64,000 nucleotides of DNA from RPQJ01 sp046347155 (lineage in GTDB: Bacteria > Pseudomonadota > Gammaproteobacteria > Steroidobacterales > Steroidobacteraceae), in contig JAXMGT010000001.1 in NCBI GenBank assembly GCA_046347155.1, positions 62,001-126,000 of the forward strand. Direction: 5' to 3'. The notes beneath the pieces are model-generated. The model made no database searches and was not told the origin of the DNA. It was given only the letters and a program-made list of their open reading frames with translations. Shown one piece after another: positions 42,901 through 50,333 of this stretch. Position numbers and translations under genes: made by a program. Every line of letters starts with the position of its first letter. The first letter of the stretch is position 1.

Positions 42901-43596
42901 CTGAACACGAACACCTCGCAGCGCCTCGGCCGGACTACTTCGACGGCGGGCAACCAGCCGATCACGGTCCGTCCGGAACTCGGGCGCATCCGCGACACGT
43001 CGGGTGCCTACCAGCGCGTGATCTACTTCGGCACCGGCCGCTACCTCGGCTTCGGCGACGTGTCGGACTCGGCGCCGTCGACGGCGATCCGGCAGGGCGT
43101 GTACGCGGTCAAGGACACCGGCACCGACATCGGCGTGTTCTCGCAGAGTGCCGCGGGCCTCGTCGAGCAGACCCTGACGGTGACGACGACCAAGCGCACG
43201 ATCTCGAACCCGTCGGCCGTCAACTGGGGCACGGCGAACGGCTGGTTCGTCACGCTGCCGCTCGGCGAGCGCGTGAACGTGGATCCGCGCCTGCAGCTCG
43301 GCACGCTGGTGCTGCTGTCGAACAAGCCGGGCACCGACTACTGCGAGGTCGGCGGCAAGACGTTCGCCTACGCACTCGGCTACCGGTCGGGCGCCTCGGT
43401 TTCCCGGGCCAACGACGGCCTCGTGGGCAGCCTGCTCGCGCAGTCGATCTCGACCGGCCTGACGGTGATCAAGCTCACCGACACGCTGGTCGCCGAGGTC
43501 ACGCTGGCCGACACCTCGGTCGTCCAGTTCGCACCGGGTGTCGAGGCTTCCGACAGCGTGGGCGTGCGCCGGGTCAGCTGGCGCGAGATCAACTGA
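39913..43596 (+). CDS. pilY1: Type IV pilus tip adhesin/biogenesis factor PilY1
   Basis: 1227-aa exported protein. The signal peptide (NERYNALLATALIVLAAGVGGAQVAAAA) is followed by a von Willebrand A-like start VYYILDDSGSMADN with a MIDAS-type DxSxS. Residues about 145-218 form an insert resembling phage-tail FCCH-type beta domains (SVTVTHNAHGYPNGTIVTF). The C-terminal half is the PilY1 beta-propeller: TVYVSANDGMLHAFDAATG, GGLGGGGAGYYALDITDP, VYGGDLSGALWRFDL. The calcium loop before YGGDL is degenerate. Starts at 39913 and 39928 are both possible; GGAG precedes the latter by 9 nt. The 3' end overlaps gmk by 8 bp. Confidence 0.92.
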   Translation: MESPAMNERYNALLATALIVLAAGVGGAQVAAAATVDLANVPMVAGVSKTIPPNVYYILDDSGSMADNFMPDDVGNNTSKRCFMNFGYNKIYYNPSVTYALPVNADGTSFANASYTAAKTDGFSSTSTTVDLSKTVFTLANNSFATTKNSKSVTVTHNAHGYPNGTIVTFSPAVTLNGTTIAAATNYTISGVTTNTYTITVAANATATGTGGGTGITETANVPGYFWYEFTTAPTAPPSTCASDSSYTKRVPSTAAEQTNFANWYSYYRTRIQMMKSATGLAFKSIDDKYRVGFSTISEKATGASKFLNVTKFTCCASTTQKYKFYQKLYASSGSGYTPLRGALSKAGRLYSGTLTGATGTANPVQFSCQQNFTILTTDGYWNLQNEASGSSTANNTTNYGPYRANNVTLIGDWDAATLTTPTTGDPSETTTPRPYRDSGPYSNTLADIAAYYFRNDLYPTSPALGGYLDDGVTRYDVSTNNVGGGGADTAKWQHMTTFTLGLGVSGQLAYNPNYLSCQPTDTNCGDYPGLLQGTKNWPDPQVTNTATELATRLDDLWHAAVNGHGQYLSASDPSAVVTALSKALAAIAIKAGAASAAATSSLQPVEGDNFAYVAQYTSGLWYGDLEARDIDLSTGALGTTARWSAKNLLETKVSASSDSRTIYTFSSAAANKLKTFDSSNLTAEKTAGYFLSGPTNPNGQLTQYPLWNSNQVGAATDDAMIAFIRGRTGNEDQTTNAADSRLFRDRSYVLGDIANTSPVFVKKPEFQYTDTGYATFITSNASRAPTVYVSANDGMLHAFDAATGAERWAYIPSMVIPNLYKLADAAYAGNHRFYVDGQITVGDVYTGTAWKTILVGGLGGGGAGYYALDITDPTSPKALWEFTKSSDGDLGYSYGNPVITKRNSDGRWVVLFASGYNNCSPAGAVCAGGDGKGRLYVIDAVSGSRLAKIVTDNSVTDTNLSGIAKINGFVTNTLVDNTTQYVYGGDLSGALWRFDLNTNTSQRLGRTTSTAGNQPITVRPELGRIRDTSGAYQRVIYFGTGRYLGFGDVSDSAPSTAIRQGVYAVKDTGTDIGVFSQSAAGLVEQTLTVTTTKRTISNPSAVNWGTANGWFVTLPLGERVNVDPRLQLGTLVLLSNKPGTDYCEVGGKTFAYALGYRSGASVSRANDGLVGSLLAQSISTGLTVIKLTDTLVAEVTLADTSVVQFAPGVEASDSVGVRRVSWREIN

Positions 43597-44239
43597 CCGG
43601 GCGGTCCGCCGCCAGGCCCGTGGCGAATTCCCCGAGGCCGGCGCGATCGCGCCGCGCCTCGGGCGGGTCGCGGCCCTGGACGATCGCGGCCAGCAGGTCG
43701 AGCGCCTGCCCGAAGTCGTCGTTCACGACCACGTAGTCGAATTCCCGCCAGTGCGTCATGTCGTCGGCCGCCTCGCCGAGGCGGCGGCGGATGACCGCCT
43801 CGTCGTCGGTCCCTCGGCCACGCAGCCGTCGCTCGAGTTCGGCGCGCGACGGCGGCAGGATGAAGATCGAGTGGCATTCGGGCAGCGCCGCCCGGATCTG
43901 CCGCGCGCCCTGCCAGTCGATCTCGAGCACCAGGTCCTGGCCTGCGGCCAGCGATTCCTCGACCTGGTCGCGCCCGGTGCCATAGCTGTTGCCGAAAACC
44001 GTCGCGTGCTCGAGGAACCGCCCCTCATCGACCATCCGGTCGAACTGCCCGCGCGTCACGAAATGGTAGTCCCGGCCGTCCACCTCGTTCGGGCGCTGCG
44101 GACGGGTCGTGTAGGAGACGGAGAAGCGCAGGCCGCGTTCGCGCTCCATCAGCGCGCGCACCAGCGAGGTCTTGCCGGCGCCCGAAGGTGCAGCGACGAC
44201 GAACAGCCGGCCGCGACGGCCGGCGGCCGGGACCGTCAC
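43589..44239 (-). CDS. gmk: Guanylate kinase
   Basis: Cytosolic kinase of 216 aa that phosphorylates GMP to GDP. The P-loop LFVVAAPSGAGKTSLVRAL, SYTTRPQRPNEVDGRDYHFV (GMP binding) and LVLEIDWQGARQIRAALP are visible. It starts within the stop of the DUF2628 gene (ATGA) and its end overlaps the convergent pilY1 by 8 bp. In most gammaproteobacteria rpoZ follows directly; here the pilin cluster lies between them. Confidence 0.95.
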   Translation of the reverse strand: MTVPAAGRRGRLFVVAAPSGAGKTSLVRALMERERGLRFSVSYTTRPQRPNEVDGRDYHFVTRGQFDRMVDEGRFLEHATVFGNSYGTGRDQVEESLAAGQDLVLEIDWQGARQIRAALPECHSIFILPPSRAELERRLRGRGTDDEAVIRRRLGEAADDMTHWREFDYVVVNDDFGQALDLLAAIVQGRDPPEARRDRAGLGEFATGLAADRPVS

Positions 44240-45363
44240 GGCCCCTTGCCCGCGGGCGTGCCCGTCCCGTCCGGCGACTTCGTGAGCCGGGCCGCGAAGG
44301 CCTCGCGTTCGCGCATCATCGTGTTAACGCACTCGACGTACGTGTCCCAGTCGACCGGCTCGATGCACTTCGCGGCCGGCTTGTAGTGGCGGGCCCAGGC
44401 GGCCTCGATCTCGGCCGGCGACAGCGGCCGCGCCCGGGTGGCCGCGGGCTCACCGCCGCCCGGGTCGCCGTCGTCCGCGGCCGCCGCACCGGCGGCAGCC
44501 GCCGTGCCGGGGCTCGCGGGCGTGGCGACGGGCGTCGGCACCGGGATCGGCACCGGTGTCGGTGTGGGCTGCGGCTGCGCGACCGTCGCCGGCGTCCCGG
44601 CCTCGGCGTCATCGGTGGCCTGGAGGTCGGCGACCTTCGAGCGATGCCCGATGTAATACCAGGCGCCGGCGCCCAGCGCCCCGACGACGACGACGGCAAG
44701 TGCGGCGATCCACGCGAGTCGCCGGCTCGGCGGCTCGTCCTCGACGACGGCCCGGTAGTCTTCCCTCGGCGCGCGGTACGACCCGACCGCCGGCGCGGGG
44801 ACCTCCGACCCATCCCCGTCGGTTGCCCCGGCGGCGGGTGGAGCGTCCGTGGCGGACGGCTCCGCGGCGCCCGGGTCGCGCAGCCGGTCGAAGTCCATCT
44901 CGAAGCGCGTGCCGGTCATCCCGGGCGAGAGTGGCTCCGGCACGATCGCGGCGCGGCGCGCGATGGACGAAGAGTCGCGCTCGTCCGCCGTGGGCGTGCG
45001 CTCCTCGCGCATCGCCCGCTGGATCGCGGTGTCCATCGAGTCGGCCGTCACGGTCGCGACGAACGTGTAGCCGCGCGCGTTCATGCTGTTCTCGCGCCAG
45101 TACGCACCGTACATCCCCGCGAGGCCGTGGGCGGCAAGGATCACGAGCAGGCCGCCCAGCATCCAGATCACGTCGCCGGCCTTGCCGCCGGCGCGCATCG
45201 CGGCCACCGCCAGGCCGTCTGCCGCGAGCAGCAGGATCCCGATCTTCCAGAGTTGCTTCGAGAGGGCCCAGGCGCCGCCCCCGAGGATGGCCGGGATCGA
45301 GAACCCGTCCGGGATGGCCTCGTAGCCGCCCCCCGTGTGGGCGTAGACGTGGAAGGTGCTCAT
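44236..45363 (-). CDS. DUF2628-like multi-domain membrane protein of unknown function
   Basis: 375-aa protein. The N-terminus (MSTFHVYAHTGGGYEAIPDG, FSIPAILGGGAWALSKQLWK) resembles DUF2628 and is followed by two membrane helices (about 41-57 and 64-86). A charged linker, a third helix (about 213-238, WIAALAVVVVGALGAGAWYY), a Pro/Thr/Ala-rich stretch and a C-terminal block with two Cys (KCIEPVDWDTYVECVN) come next. It lies between yicC and gmk with an ATGA overlap into gmk. I do not recognise a function; the layout suggests an envelope-spanning scaffold. Confidence 0.75.
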   Translation of the reverse strand: MSTFHVYAHTGGGYEAIPDGFSIPAILGGGAWALSKQLWKIGILLLAADGLAVAAMRAGGKAGDVIWMLGGLLVILAAHGLAGMYGAYWRENSMNARGYTFVATVTADSMDTAIQRAMREERTPTADERDSSSIARRAAIVPEPLSPGMTGTRFEMDFDRLRDPGAAEPSATDAPPAAGATDGDGSEVPAPAVGSYRAPREDYRAVVEDEPPSRRLAWIAALAVVVVGALGAGAWYYIGHRSKVADLQATDDAEAGTPATVAQPQPTPTPVPIPVPTPVATPASPGTAAAAGAAAADDGDPGGGEPAATRARPLSPAEIEAAWARHYKPAAKCIEPVDWDTYVECVNTMMREREAFAARLTKSPDGTGTPAGKGP

Positions 45364-45444
45364 GCGCGCATCATCCGCAGCGACCGGTCATGTTGACAAG
45401 ATGCAGGGCCGCGGAACCCGCACGGGGCTCCGGCCCCTGCCGCC

Positions 45445-46314
45445 CTATTCGACGTTCTGCACCTGCTCGCGCATCTGCTCGATCAGGACCTTCATGTCCA
45501 CCGCCGCGCGCGTCGTCTCGACGTCCTGCGACTTCGAGGACAGCGTATTCGCCTCGCGGTTCAGCTCCTGCATCAGGAAGTCGAGCCGGCGGCCGGCCGG
45601 CTCGTCCGCGTCGAGCACGCGCAGCGTCTCGGTGACGTGGCTGCCGAGCCGGTCGAGTTCCTCGGCGACGTCCATCTTGTAGGCGAGCAGCACGAGCTCC
45701 TGCTCGAGCCGCTGCCCGTCCACCGGCGTCCCGAGCTGGGCGACGCGCTCGCCGACCTTCGCGCGGATCCGCGCGGCGATCTCCGGCAGCCGGGCGCGCA
45801 CGTACGCGACGCGCTCGGTGAGGCCGTCGCAGCGCTGGCGCAGCAGTTCGCGGATCCTTGCGCCCTCGCGTGCGCGCGACTCGTTCAGCTCGGCCACCGT
45901 CTCGTCGACCAGTGCGAGGGCCTCAGCCGTGACGGGCGTCAGGTCCCGCTCGGACTCGCGGATGACGCCCGGCCAGCGCAGCACGTCGAGCGCGGCCGGC
46001 GCCGCCGGCGTACCCCCCACGAGCCCGCCCACCTCGCGCAACCGTTCGAGCAGCCGCTCGAGCACCGCGCGATCGAGTTCGAGGCCCGGCGCCGCATCGG
46101 CCGCGGTCCGCAGGTAGACGCCGGCCTCGACCTTGCCGCGGCGCAGCTGGGCGCCGAGCCGCTGGCGCACCTCGCCGTCGAGCCCGCGGAGATCCTCCGG
46201 CAGGCGCAGCGACACCTCGAGGTAGCGATGGTTCACCGTGCGCAGTTCACAGGTGAGCGTGCCCCAGGGGCCCTGGCGCTCCCGTCGTGCAAAGCCGGTC
46301 ATGCTGCGGATCAT
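45445..46314 (-). CDS. yicC: YicC family endoribonuclease
   Basis: 289-aa protein of the YicC/YloC family; E. coli YicC is known as a stress-linked endoribonuclease. The start MIRSMTGFARRERQG is the invariable family opening, TVNHRYLEVSLRLPEDLR follows, and the C-terminus has RRLDFLMQELNREANTLSSKSQD with conserved acidic and Arg residues. ATG 46314 was selected because it begins at this conserved motif. It is divergent from the PP2C gene by 131 bp and followed by the DUF2628 gene after 81 bp. Confidence 0.93.
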   Translation of the reverse strand: MIRSMTGFARRERQGPWGTLTCELRTVNHRYLEVSLRLPEDLRGLDGEVRQRLGAQLRRGKVEAGVYLRTAADAAPGLELDRAVLERLLERLREVGGLVGGTPAAPAALDVLRWPGVIRESERDLTPVTAEALALVDETVAELNESRAREGARIRELLRQRCDGLTERVAYVRARLPEIAARIRAKVGERVAQLGTPVDGQRLEQELVLLAYKMDVAEELDRLGSHVTETLRVLDADEPAGRRLDFLMQELNREANTLSSKSQDVETTRAAVDMKVLIEQMREQVQNVE

Positions 46315-46372
46315 CGGGGCCGTCCGGGGGCGAAATTCTGGAAAATACAACCGATTGCGGGCCGCGCGGCCC

Positions 46373-46401
46373 TTGGGGTGCGGCGGCGCGGATGATATAA
46401 A
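46373..46401 (+). promoter_or_regulatory. Sigma-70 promoter of the PP2C-rph-rdgB-hemW operon
   Basis: TTGGGG (46373-46378), a 17-nt spacer and TATAAA (46396-46401), 45 nt upstream of the PP2C ATG. The gene spacing downstream suggests that it drives PP2C, rph, rdgB and hemW. Confidence 0.65.
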
Positions 46402-46445
46402 AGCCGGCAAAGTCTACATGACCGGCCCACGAGCCGGAGCCACCC

Positions 46446-47192
46446 TTGCACATCGAGCACGCGGACCTGAGTCTCCTCGGCAACCGCGAAGAAAACCAGG
46501 ATCGCGTGGCGGTCGCGATCGGCGACGGCGCTGCGCTGCTCGCCGTCGTCGACGGCATGGGCGGGCACGCGGACGGCGCGCACGCGGCCGAGGTCGCGAT
46601 CCGCTCGATGGTCACCGACTTCTGGGAGATGCCCCGGCCGCTGTTCGATCCCGAGGGATTCCTGCACCTCGCGATCGGGCGCGCCCACGACGCGGTCGTC
46701 GCACTGGGCCGCGGGTTGCCGCCGGAGATCCGCCCGCGCGCGACCTGCGCGGCCTGCCTGGTCCAGGGATCGAACGCCCACTGGGTGCACGTCGGCGACA
46801 GCCGCGTCTACCAGCTGCGCGGCGGGCGCGTCGTCGCGCGCACGCGCGACCACAGCCACGTCGAGCTGCTGCTGCGTTCCGGGCGCATCACCGAGAGCCA
46901 GGCGCACGACCACCCGATGCGCAACTACGTCGAATGCTGCATCGGCGGTGACCCGGTGCTGCCGGAGATGTCGCTGGCCGGCCGTCACGCGCTCAGGTCC
47001 GGCGACGTGCTGCTGCTCTGCTCGGACGGCCTGTGGTCCGGCGTCAGCGACGAGCAGATCGCCGCGCTGAGCCAGGATCCCGAGCGCGACCTGAAGGAGT
47101 CGCTCGCGGTGCTCGGCCTGCGCGCGCTCGCCGGAACGACGCCCTATTCGGACAACACCACCGCCGCCGCGCTGCGCTGGCTCGGCGCCTGA
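46446..47192 (+). CDS. PP2C family serine/threonine phosphatase
   Basis: 248-aa metal-dependent phosphatase. PP2C motifs: ALLAVVDGMGGHADGAHAAE (DGMGGH), HVGDSRVYQLRGG, LLLCSDGLWSGVSDEQI and YSDNTTAAALRW (DN). It resembles PrpC/Stp proteins that reverse Ser/Thr kinases; no kinase gene is adjacent. First gene of an operon with rph, rdgB and hemW. The start MHIEHADLSLLGNREENQD has the usual RxENQD metal/phosphate site. Confidence 0.93.
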   Translation: MHIEHADLSLLGNREENQDRVAVAIGDGAALLAVVDGMGGHADGAHAAEVAIRSMVTDFWEMPRPLFDPEGFLHLAIGRAHDAVVALGRGLPPEIRPRATCAACLVQGSNAHWVHVGDSRVYQLRGGRVVARTRDHSHVELLLRSGRITESQAHDHPMRNYVECCIGGDPVLPEMSLAGRHALRSGDVLLLCSDGLWSGVSDEQIAALSQDPERDLKESLAVLGLRALAGTTPYSDNTTAAALRWLGA

Positions 47193-47204
47193 CCGAGGTA
47201 CCGC

Positions 47205-47939
47205 GTGAGACCCAGCGGCCGTTCGCCCGAGGAACTCAGGCCCGTGCGCATCACGCGCGGCTACACCCGCCACGCCGAGGGCTCCGTGCTCGTCGAGTTC
47301 GGCGACACGCGGGTGCTGGTCACCGCGAGCGTCGAGGACGGGGTGCCTTCGTTCCTGCGCGGCAAGGGCGAGGGCTGGGTCACGGCCGAGTACGGCATGC
47401 TGCCCCGTTCGACGCACACGCGCTCCGCGCGCGAGGCGGCGCGTGGCAAGCAGGGCGGGCGCACGCTCGAGATCCAGCGGCTCATCGGGCGCTCGCTGCG
47501 CGCGGTCGTCGACCTGCGTGCACTGGGCGAGCGCACCGTGACGATCGACTGTGACGTGCTGCAGGCCGACGGCGGCACGCGCACCGCGTCGATCACCGGG
47601 GCCTACGTCGCGCTCGCCGACGCGATGGACGCGCTCTCGCGCCGCCGCTCGCTGGCCCGCAGCCCGCTGCACGGCCAGGTCGCCGCGGTGTCGGTGGGCA
47701 TCTACAAGGGCGTGCCGGTCGTGGACCTCGACTATGCCGAGGACTCGGACGCCGAGACCGACATGAACGTCGTGATGAACAACGGCGGTGGCTACATCGA
47801 GGTGCAGGGCACGGCCGAGGGGCACGCCTTCCGCCGCCACGAACTCGACCGGCTGCTCGACCTGGCCGCCGCGTCCTGCGAGCGGCTGTTCGCGCTGCAA
47901 TCCGCTGCGCTCGCGACGCCGCCCGCCGGCGCGCGCTGA
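47205..47939 (+). CDS. rph: Ribonuclease PH
   Basis: 244-aa phosphorolytic 3' exoribonuclease that trims tRNA precursors. The GTG start gives MRPSGRSPEELRPVRITRGYTRHAEGS. Conserved TAEYGMLPRSTHTR and LDLDYAEDSDAETDMNVVMN-type residues (Asp phosphate/metal site) are visible; IQRLIGRSLRAVVDL is also typical. It follows PP2C by 12 bp and precedes rdgB by 7 bp. The full 238-244 aa length suggests an active enzyme, unlike the frameshifted E. coli K-12 copy. Confidence 0.95.
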   Translation: MRPSGRSPEELRPVRITRGYTRHAEGSVLVEFGDTRVLVTASVEDGVPSFLRGKGEGWVTAEYGMLPRSTHTRSAREAARGKQGGRTLEIQRLIGRSLRAVVDLRALGERTVTIDCDVLQADGGTRTASITGAYVALADAMDALSRRRSLARSPLHGQVAAVSVGIYKGVPVVDLDYAEDSDAETDMNVVMNNGGGYIEVQGTAEGHAFRRHELDRLLDLAAASCERLFALQSAALATPPAGAR

Positions 47940-47946
47940 GGCGCCG

Positions 47947-48561
47947 GTGCGCGAGCGGTTGCCGCCCCGGCTGGTGCTCGCCACCGGCAACGCGGGCAAG
48001 ATCCGCGAACTCGCTGCACTGCTCGAGCCGCACGGTGTCGAGGTGCTCCCTCAGTCGCACTACACCGCGACCGGCGCCGACGAGACCGGCGACACGTTCG
48101 TCGAGAACGCGATCCTGAAGGCGCGGCACGCGGCCGCCGCCTCCGGACTGCCGGCAATCGCCGACGACTCGGGCCTCGAGGTCGACGCCCTCGGCGGCGC
48201 GCCCGGCGTGCGCTCGGCACGCTACGCGGGCGAGGGCGCGAGCGACCAGGCGAACAACGCACGGTTGCTCGCCGAGCTCGAGGGTGTCCCGGCCGCGCGT
48301 CGCACGGCCCGCTACCGCTGCGCGATCGTGTACGTGCGCAGTGCCGACGATCCCGCGCCGCTCATCCGCGAGGCGTCCTGGGAGGGCGCGATCGAGACCG
48401 GGCCCCGCGGACACGGCGGCTTCGGCTACGACCCGCTCTTCCGGGTCGCGGGCGACGTGCGGACGGCCGCCGAGTACCCGGCCGCCGAGAAGAATCGCGT
48501 GAGCCACCGCGGACAGGCGCTCGCCGCACTCGTCGGGGCGCTGGCGGGACCCGGACGGTGA
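47947..48561 (+). CDS. rdgB: dITP/XTP pyrophosphatase (RdgB/HAM1)
   Basis: 204-aa nucleotide-pool sanitiser that hydrolyses dITP, ITP and XTP to monophosphates. Conserved: LVLATGNAGKIRELAALL at the N-terminus, ETGDTFVENAILKARHAA, IADDSGLEVDALGGAPGVRSARYAG and GGFGYDPLF. The GTG start at 47947 was chosen because the LVLATGN motif begins 13 residues in and the upstream frame belongs to rph. Its stop overlaps the hemW start (GTGA). Confidence 0.95.
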   Translation: MRERLPPRLVLATGNAGKIRELAALLEPHGVEVLPQSHYTATGADETGDTFVENAILKARHAAAASGLPAIADDSGLEVDALGGAPGVRSARYAGEGASDQANNARLLAELEGVPAARRTARYRCAIVYVRSADDPAPLIREASWEGAIETGPRGHGGFGYDPLFRVAGDVRTAAEYPAAEKNRVSHRGQALAALVGALAGPGR

Positions 48562-49736
48562 GCCGGCTCGCGGCGCCGCCGCTCTCGCTCTACGTGCACC
48601 TGCCGTGGTGCGTGCGCAAGTGCCCGTACTGCGACTTCAACTCGCACGCGCGGCCGACGTCCGGCGTGCCCGAGGACGCCTACCTGGCCGCGTTGCTCGA
48701 CGACCTCGACTGGGCCGCGGCCGGCGCGGCGGGTCGCGAGGTCGTCTCGGTGTTCTTCGGCGGCGGCACGCCGAGCCTGTTCCGGCCGGCGTCGATCGGC
48801 GCGCTGCTCGAGCGGGTCGCGGCCCGGCTGCCGGTCGCGGCCGACGTCGAGGTCACGCTCGAGGCGAACCCGGGCACCGTCGAGCACGGTGCGTTCGCGG
48901 GCTACGCCGCCGCCGGCGTGAACCGCGTGTCCCTCGGTGCGCAGAGCTTCGACGACGCGTGCCTCGCTGCGATCGGTCGCATCCACTCGGCCGGGGAGAC
49001 GGTCGCCGCGGTGGGCGAGCTGCGCGATGCGGGCATCGCGAACTTCAACCTGGACCTGATGTACGGGCTGCCGGAGCAGGGGGTCGCGCAGGCGGTCGCG
49101 GACCTCGAGCGTGCGATCGCGCTCGGCCCCTCGCACCTCTCGCACTACCACCTGACGCTCGAGCCCGGCACCGCGTTCGAGCGCCGACCGCCGCGCCTGC
49201 CCGACGAGGACGTGATGTACGCGATGCAGGAGACCTGCCAGGCACGCCTCGCCGGCGCGGGTTACACCCAGTACGAGGTGTCGGCGTACGCGCGCGACGG
49301 CGCACGGTGCCGCCACAACCTGAACTACTGGTCGCACGGCGACTACCTCGGGATCGGCGCGGGCGCACACGGCAAGCTCACCGACGTCGCGGCCGGGCGC
49401 ATCGTGCGCACCGAGCGCGTGCGCCAGCCGGGCCTCTACATGGGCGCGCGCGAGCCGTCCGCGCGCGTATCGGCCACGCGCGTCGTCGGGCGCGACGAGG
49501 GCGCGTTCGAGTTCTTCCTGAATGCGCTGCGCCTCGTCGACGGATTCACGCCCGGCGAGTTCGAATCCCGCACCGGCCTCGCCTGGACCGAGGTCGAACC
49601 GACGGTCCGCGACGGGGTCGAACGCGGGCTGCTCGAGCCCGCCCGGGACGGCGGCTGGCGGCCGACCGCCCGGGGACGCTTGTTCCTCAATGACTTGCAG
49701 GCGATGTACCTGCCCGAGGCCCCGGCGGGCGGTTGA
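48558..49736 (+). CDS. hemW: Heme chaperone HemW, radical SAM family
   Basis: 392-aa radical SAM protein resembling HemN but known as a heme-trafficking chaperone. The cluster motif CVRKCPYC in LYVHLPWCVRKCPYCDFNSH is near the N-terminus, with FFGGGTPSLF, NRVSLGAQSFDD and FNLDLMYGLPEQ downstream. The missing extra N-terminal Cys of true HemN favours HemW. GTG start overlaps rdgB. Last gene of the operon; a 368-bp gap follows. Confidence 0.93.
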   Translation: MSRLAAPPLSLYVHLPWCVRKCPYCDFNSHARPTSGVPEDAYLAALLDDLDWAAAGAAGREVVSVFFGGGTPSLFRPASIGALLERVAARLPVAADVEVTLEANPGTVEHGAFAGYAAAGVNRVSLGAQSFDDACLAAIGRIHSAGETVAAVGELRDAGIANFNLDLMYGLPEQGVAQAVADLERAIALGPSHLSHYHLTLEPGTAFERRPPRLPDEDVMYAMQETCQARLAGAGYTQYEVSAYARDGARCRHNLNYWSHGDYLGIGAGAHGKLTDVAAGRIVRTERVRQPGLYMGAREPSARVSATRVVGRDEGAFEFFLNALRLVDGFTPGEFESRTGLAWTEVEPTVRDGVERGLLEPARDGGWRPTARGRLFLNDLQAMYLPEAPAGG

Positions 49737-49978
49737 TGGGGCCGCGTCCGGGCTCATCGAGGCCGCGGCCGGAGGTGACATGGAGGTCACTTATGCACAC
49801 GTCCAGGCGGCTGGCCTAGATACGACGGGTTACGGCCTGTAGTCGAAGTGACATCTTAGAGGTGATCTATAACTTATTGTTTTAATAAGCAGAAAATGGG
49901 TGGTCAAAAACTGACCAATTCGAAATCGCGGCCATTCCGCGCCCCGGTGAACGCACCGGCCGTCCCGCGTTCCACAGA

Positions 49979-50003
49979 GTTATCCACAGCTTTTGTGGAT
50001 AAC
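49979..50003. promoter_or_regulatory. Inverted pair of perfect DnaA boxes (hairpin)
   Basis: TTATCCACA (49980-49988) and its inverse TGTGGATAA (49994-50002), each a perfect match to the 9-bp DnaA box, are separated by 5 nt. With flanking bases they make a 10-bp perfect stem. They lie about 35 bp upstream of the rpmE -35 element and next to an AT-rich block. dnaA and dnaN are not nearby. Confidence 0.7.
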
Positions 50004-50036
50004 CGGACGTCGCTTCCACGCCACGTCCGCGGCGCC

Positions 50037-50065
50037 TTGCCAGTGCGCGCTGGCGCTCCTATACT
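50037..50065 (+). promoter_or_regulatory. Sigma-70 promoter of rpmE
   Basis: TTGCCA (50037-50042), a 17-nt spacer and TATACT (50060-50065), 40 nt before the rpmE ATG. A good promoter as expected for a ribosomal protein gene. Confidence 0.75.
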
Positions 50066-50104
50066 TCGCGCCCTTTTTCCGTCTGCACCGAAAGGTCCGC
50101 GATC

Positions 50105-50308
50105 ATGAAGAGCGGCATCCACCCCGACTACAAGGCCATCACCGTCACCTGCAGCTGCGGGAACACGTTCGAGACCCGCTCGACGCTGGGCGAGGACCTG
50201 CAGATCGAAGTCTGCTCGAGCTGCCACCCGTTCTACACGGGCAAGCAGAAGATCGTGGACACGGGCGGCCGCGTCGACCGCTTCCGCAAGAAGTACGCCA
50301 AGGGCTGA
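50105..50308 (+). CDS. rpmE: 50S ribosomal protein L31, zinc-binding type
   Basis: 67-aa ribosomal protein. MKSGIHPDYKAITVTCSCGNTF contains the first two Cys (CSC) and CSSCHPFYTGKQKIVDTGGRVDRF the second pair, so it is the C+ (zinc) form that also serves as a zinc store. It stands alone, with its own promoter and a hairpin terminator. AAAGGTCCGCG before the ATG provides a ribosome site. The zinc-free paralogue ykgM/rpmE2 is not seen here. Confidence 0.97.
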   Translation: MKSGIHPDYKAITVTCSCGNTFETRSTLGEDLQIEVCSSCHPFYTGKQKIVDTGGRVDRFRKKYAKG

Positions 50309-50333
50309 CCGGGCTCGCGTCCGGCCGTCCGCG

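Larger units (their letters stand above)
49737..50104. other. Intergenic region with AT-rich block, DnaA-box hairpin and rpmE promoter
   Basis: 368 bp without a convincing gene. It holds an AT-rich block (about 49855-49925), a small hairpin tggtca-aaaac-tgacca near 49903-49919, short gtgac/gtcac inverted repeats around 49773-49800, the DnaA-box pair at 49979-50003 and the rpmE promoter at 50037-50065. No tRNA-like fold was recognised. Confidence 0.6.

Noticed and set aside
45385..45425. Intrinsic terminator hairpin between yicC and the DUF2628 gene (gcagggcc...ggcccctgc)
   Set aside because: The stem is imperfect, there is no U-tract on the relevant strand, and the genes are likely co-transcribed.
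49781..49843. 20-codon leader peptide (MEVTYAHVQAAGLDTTGYGL) after hemW
   Set aside because: The GGAGG is too close to the ATG, no regulatory structure or downstream partner fits, and the codons show no bias; not supportable as a gene.
49860..50003. Chromosomal origin oriC
   Set aside because: Only two DnaA boxes are present, and the flanking genes are hemW and rpmE rather than dnaA-dnaN, rpmH or gidA. A secondary DnaA site is more likely.
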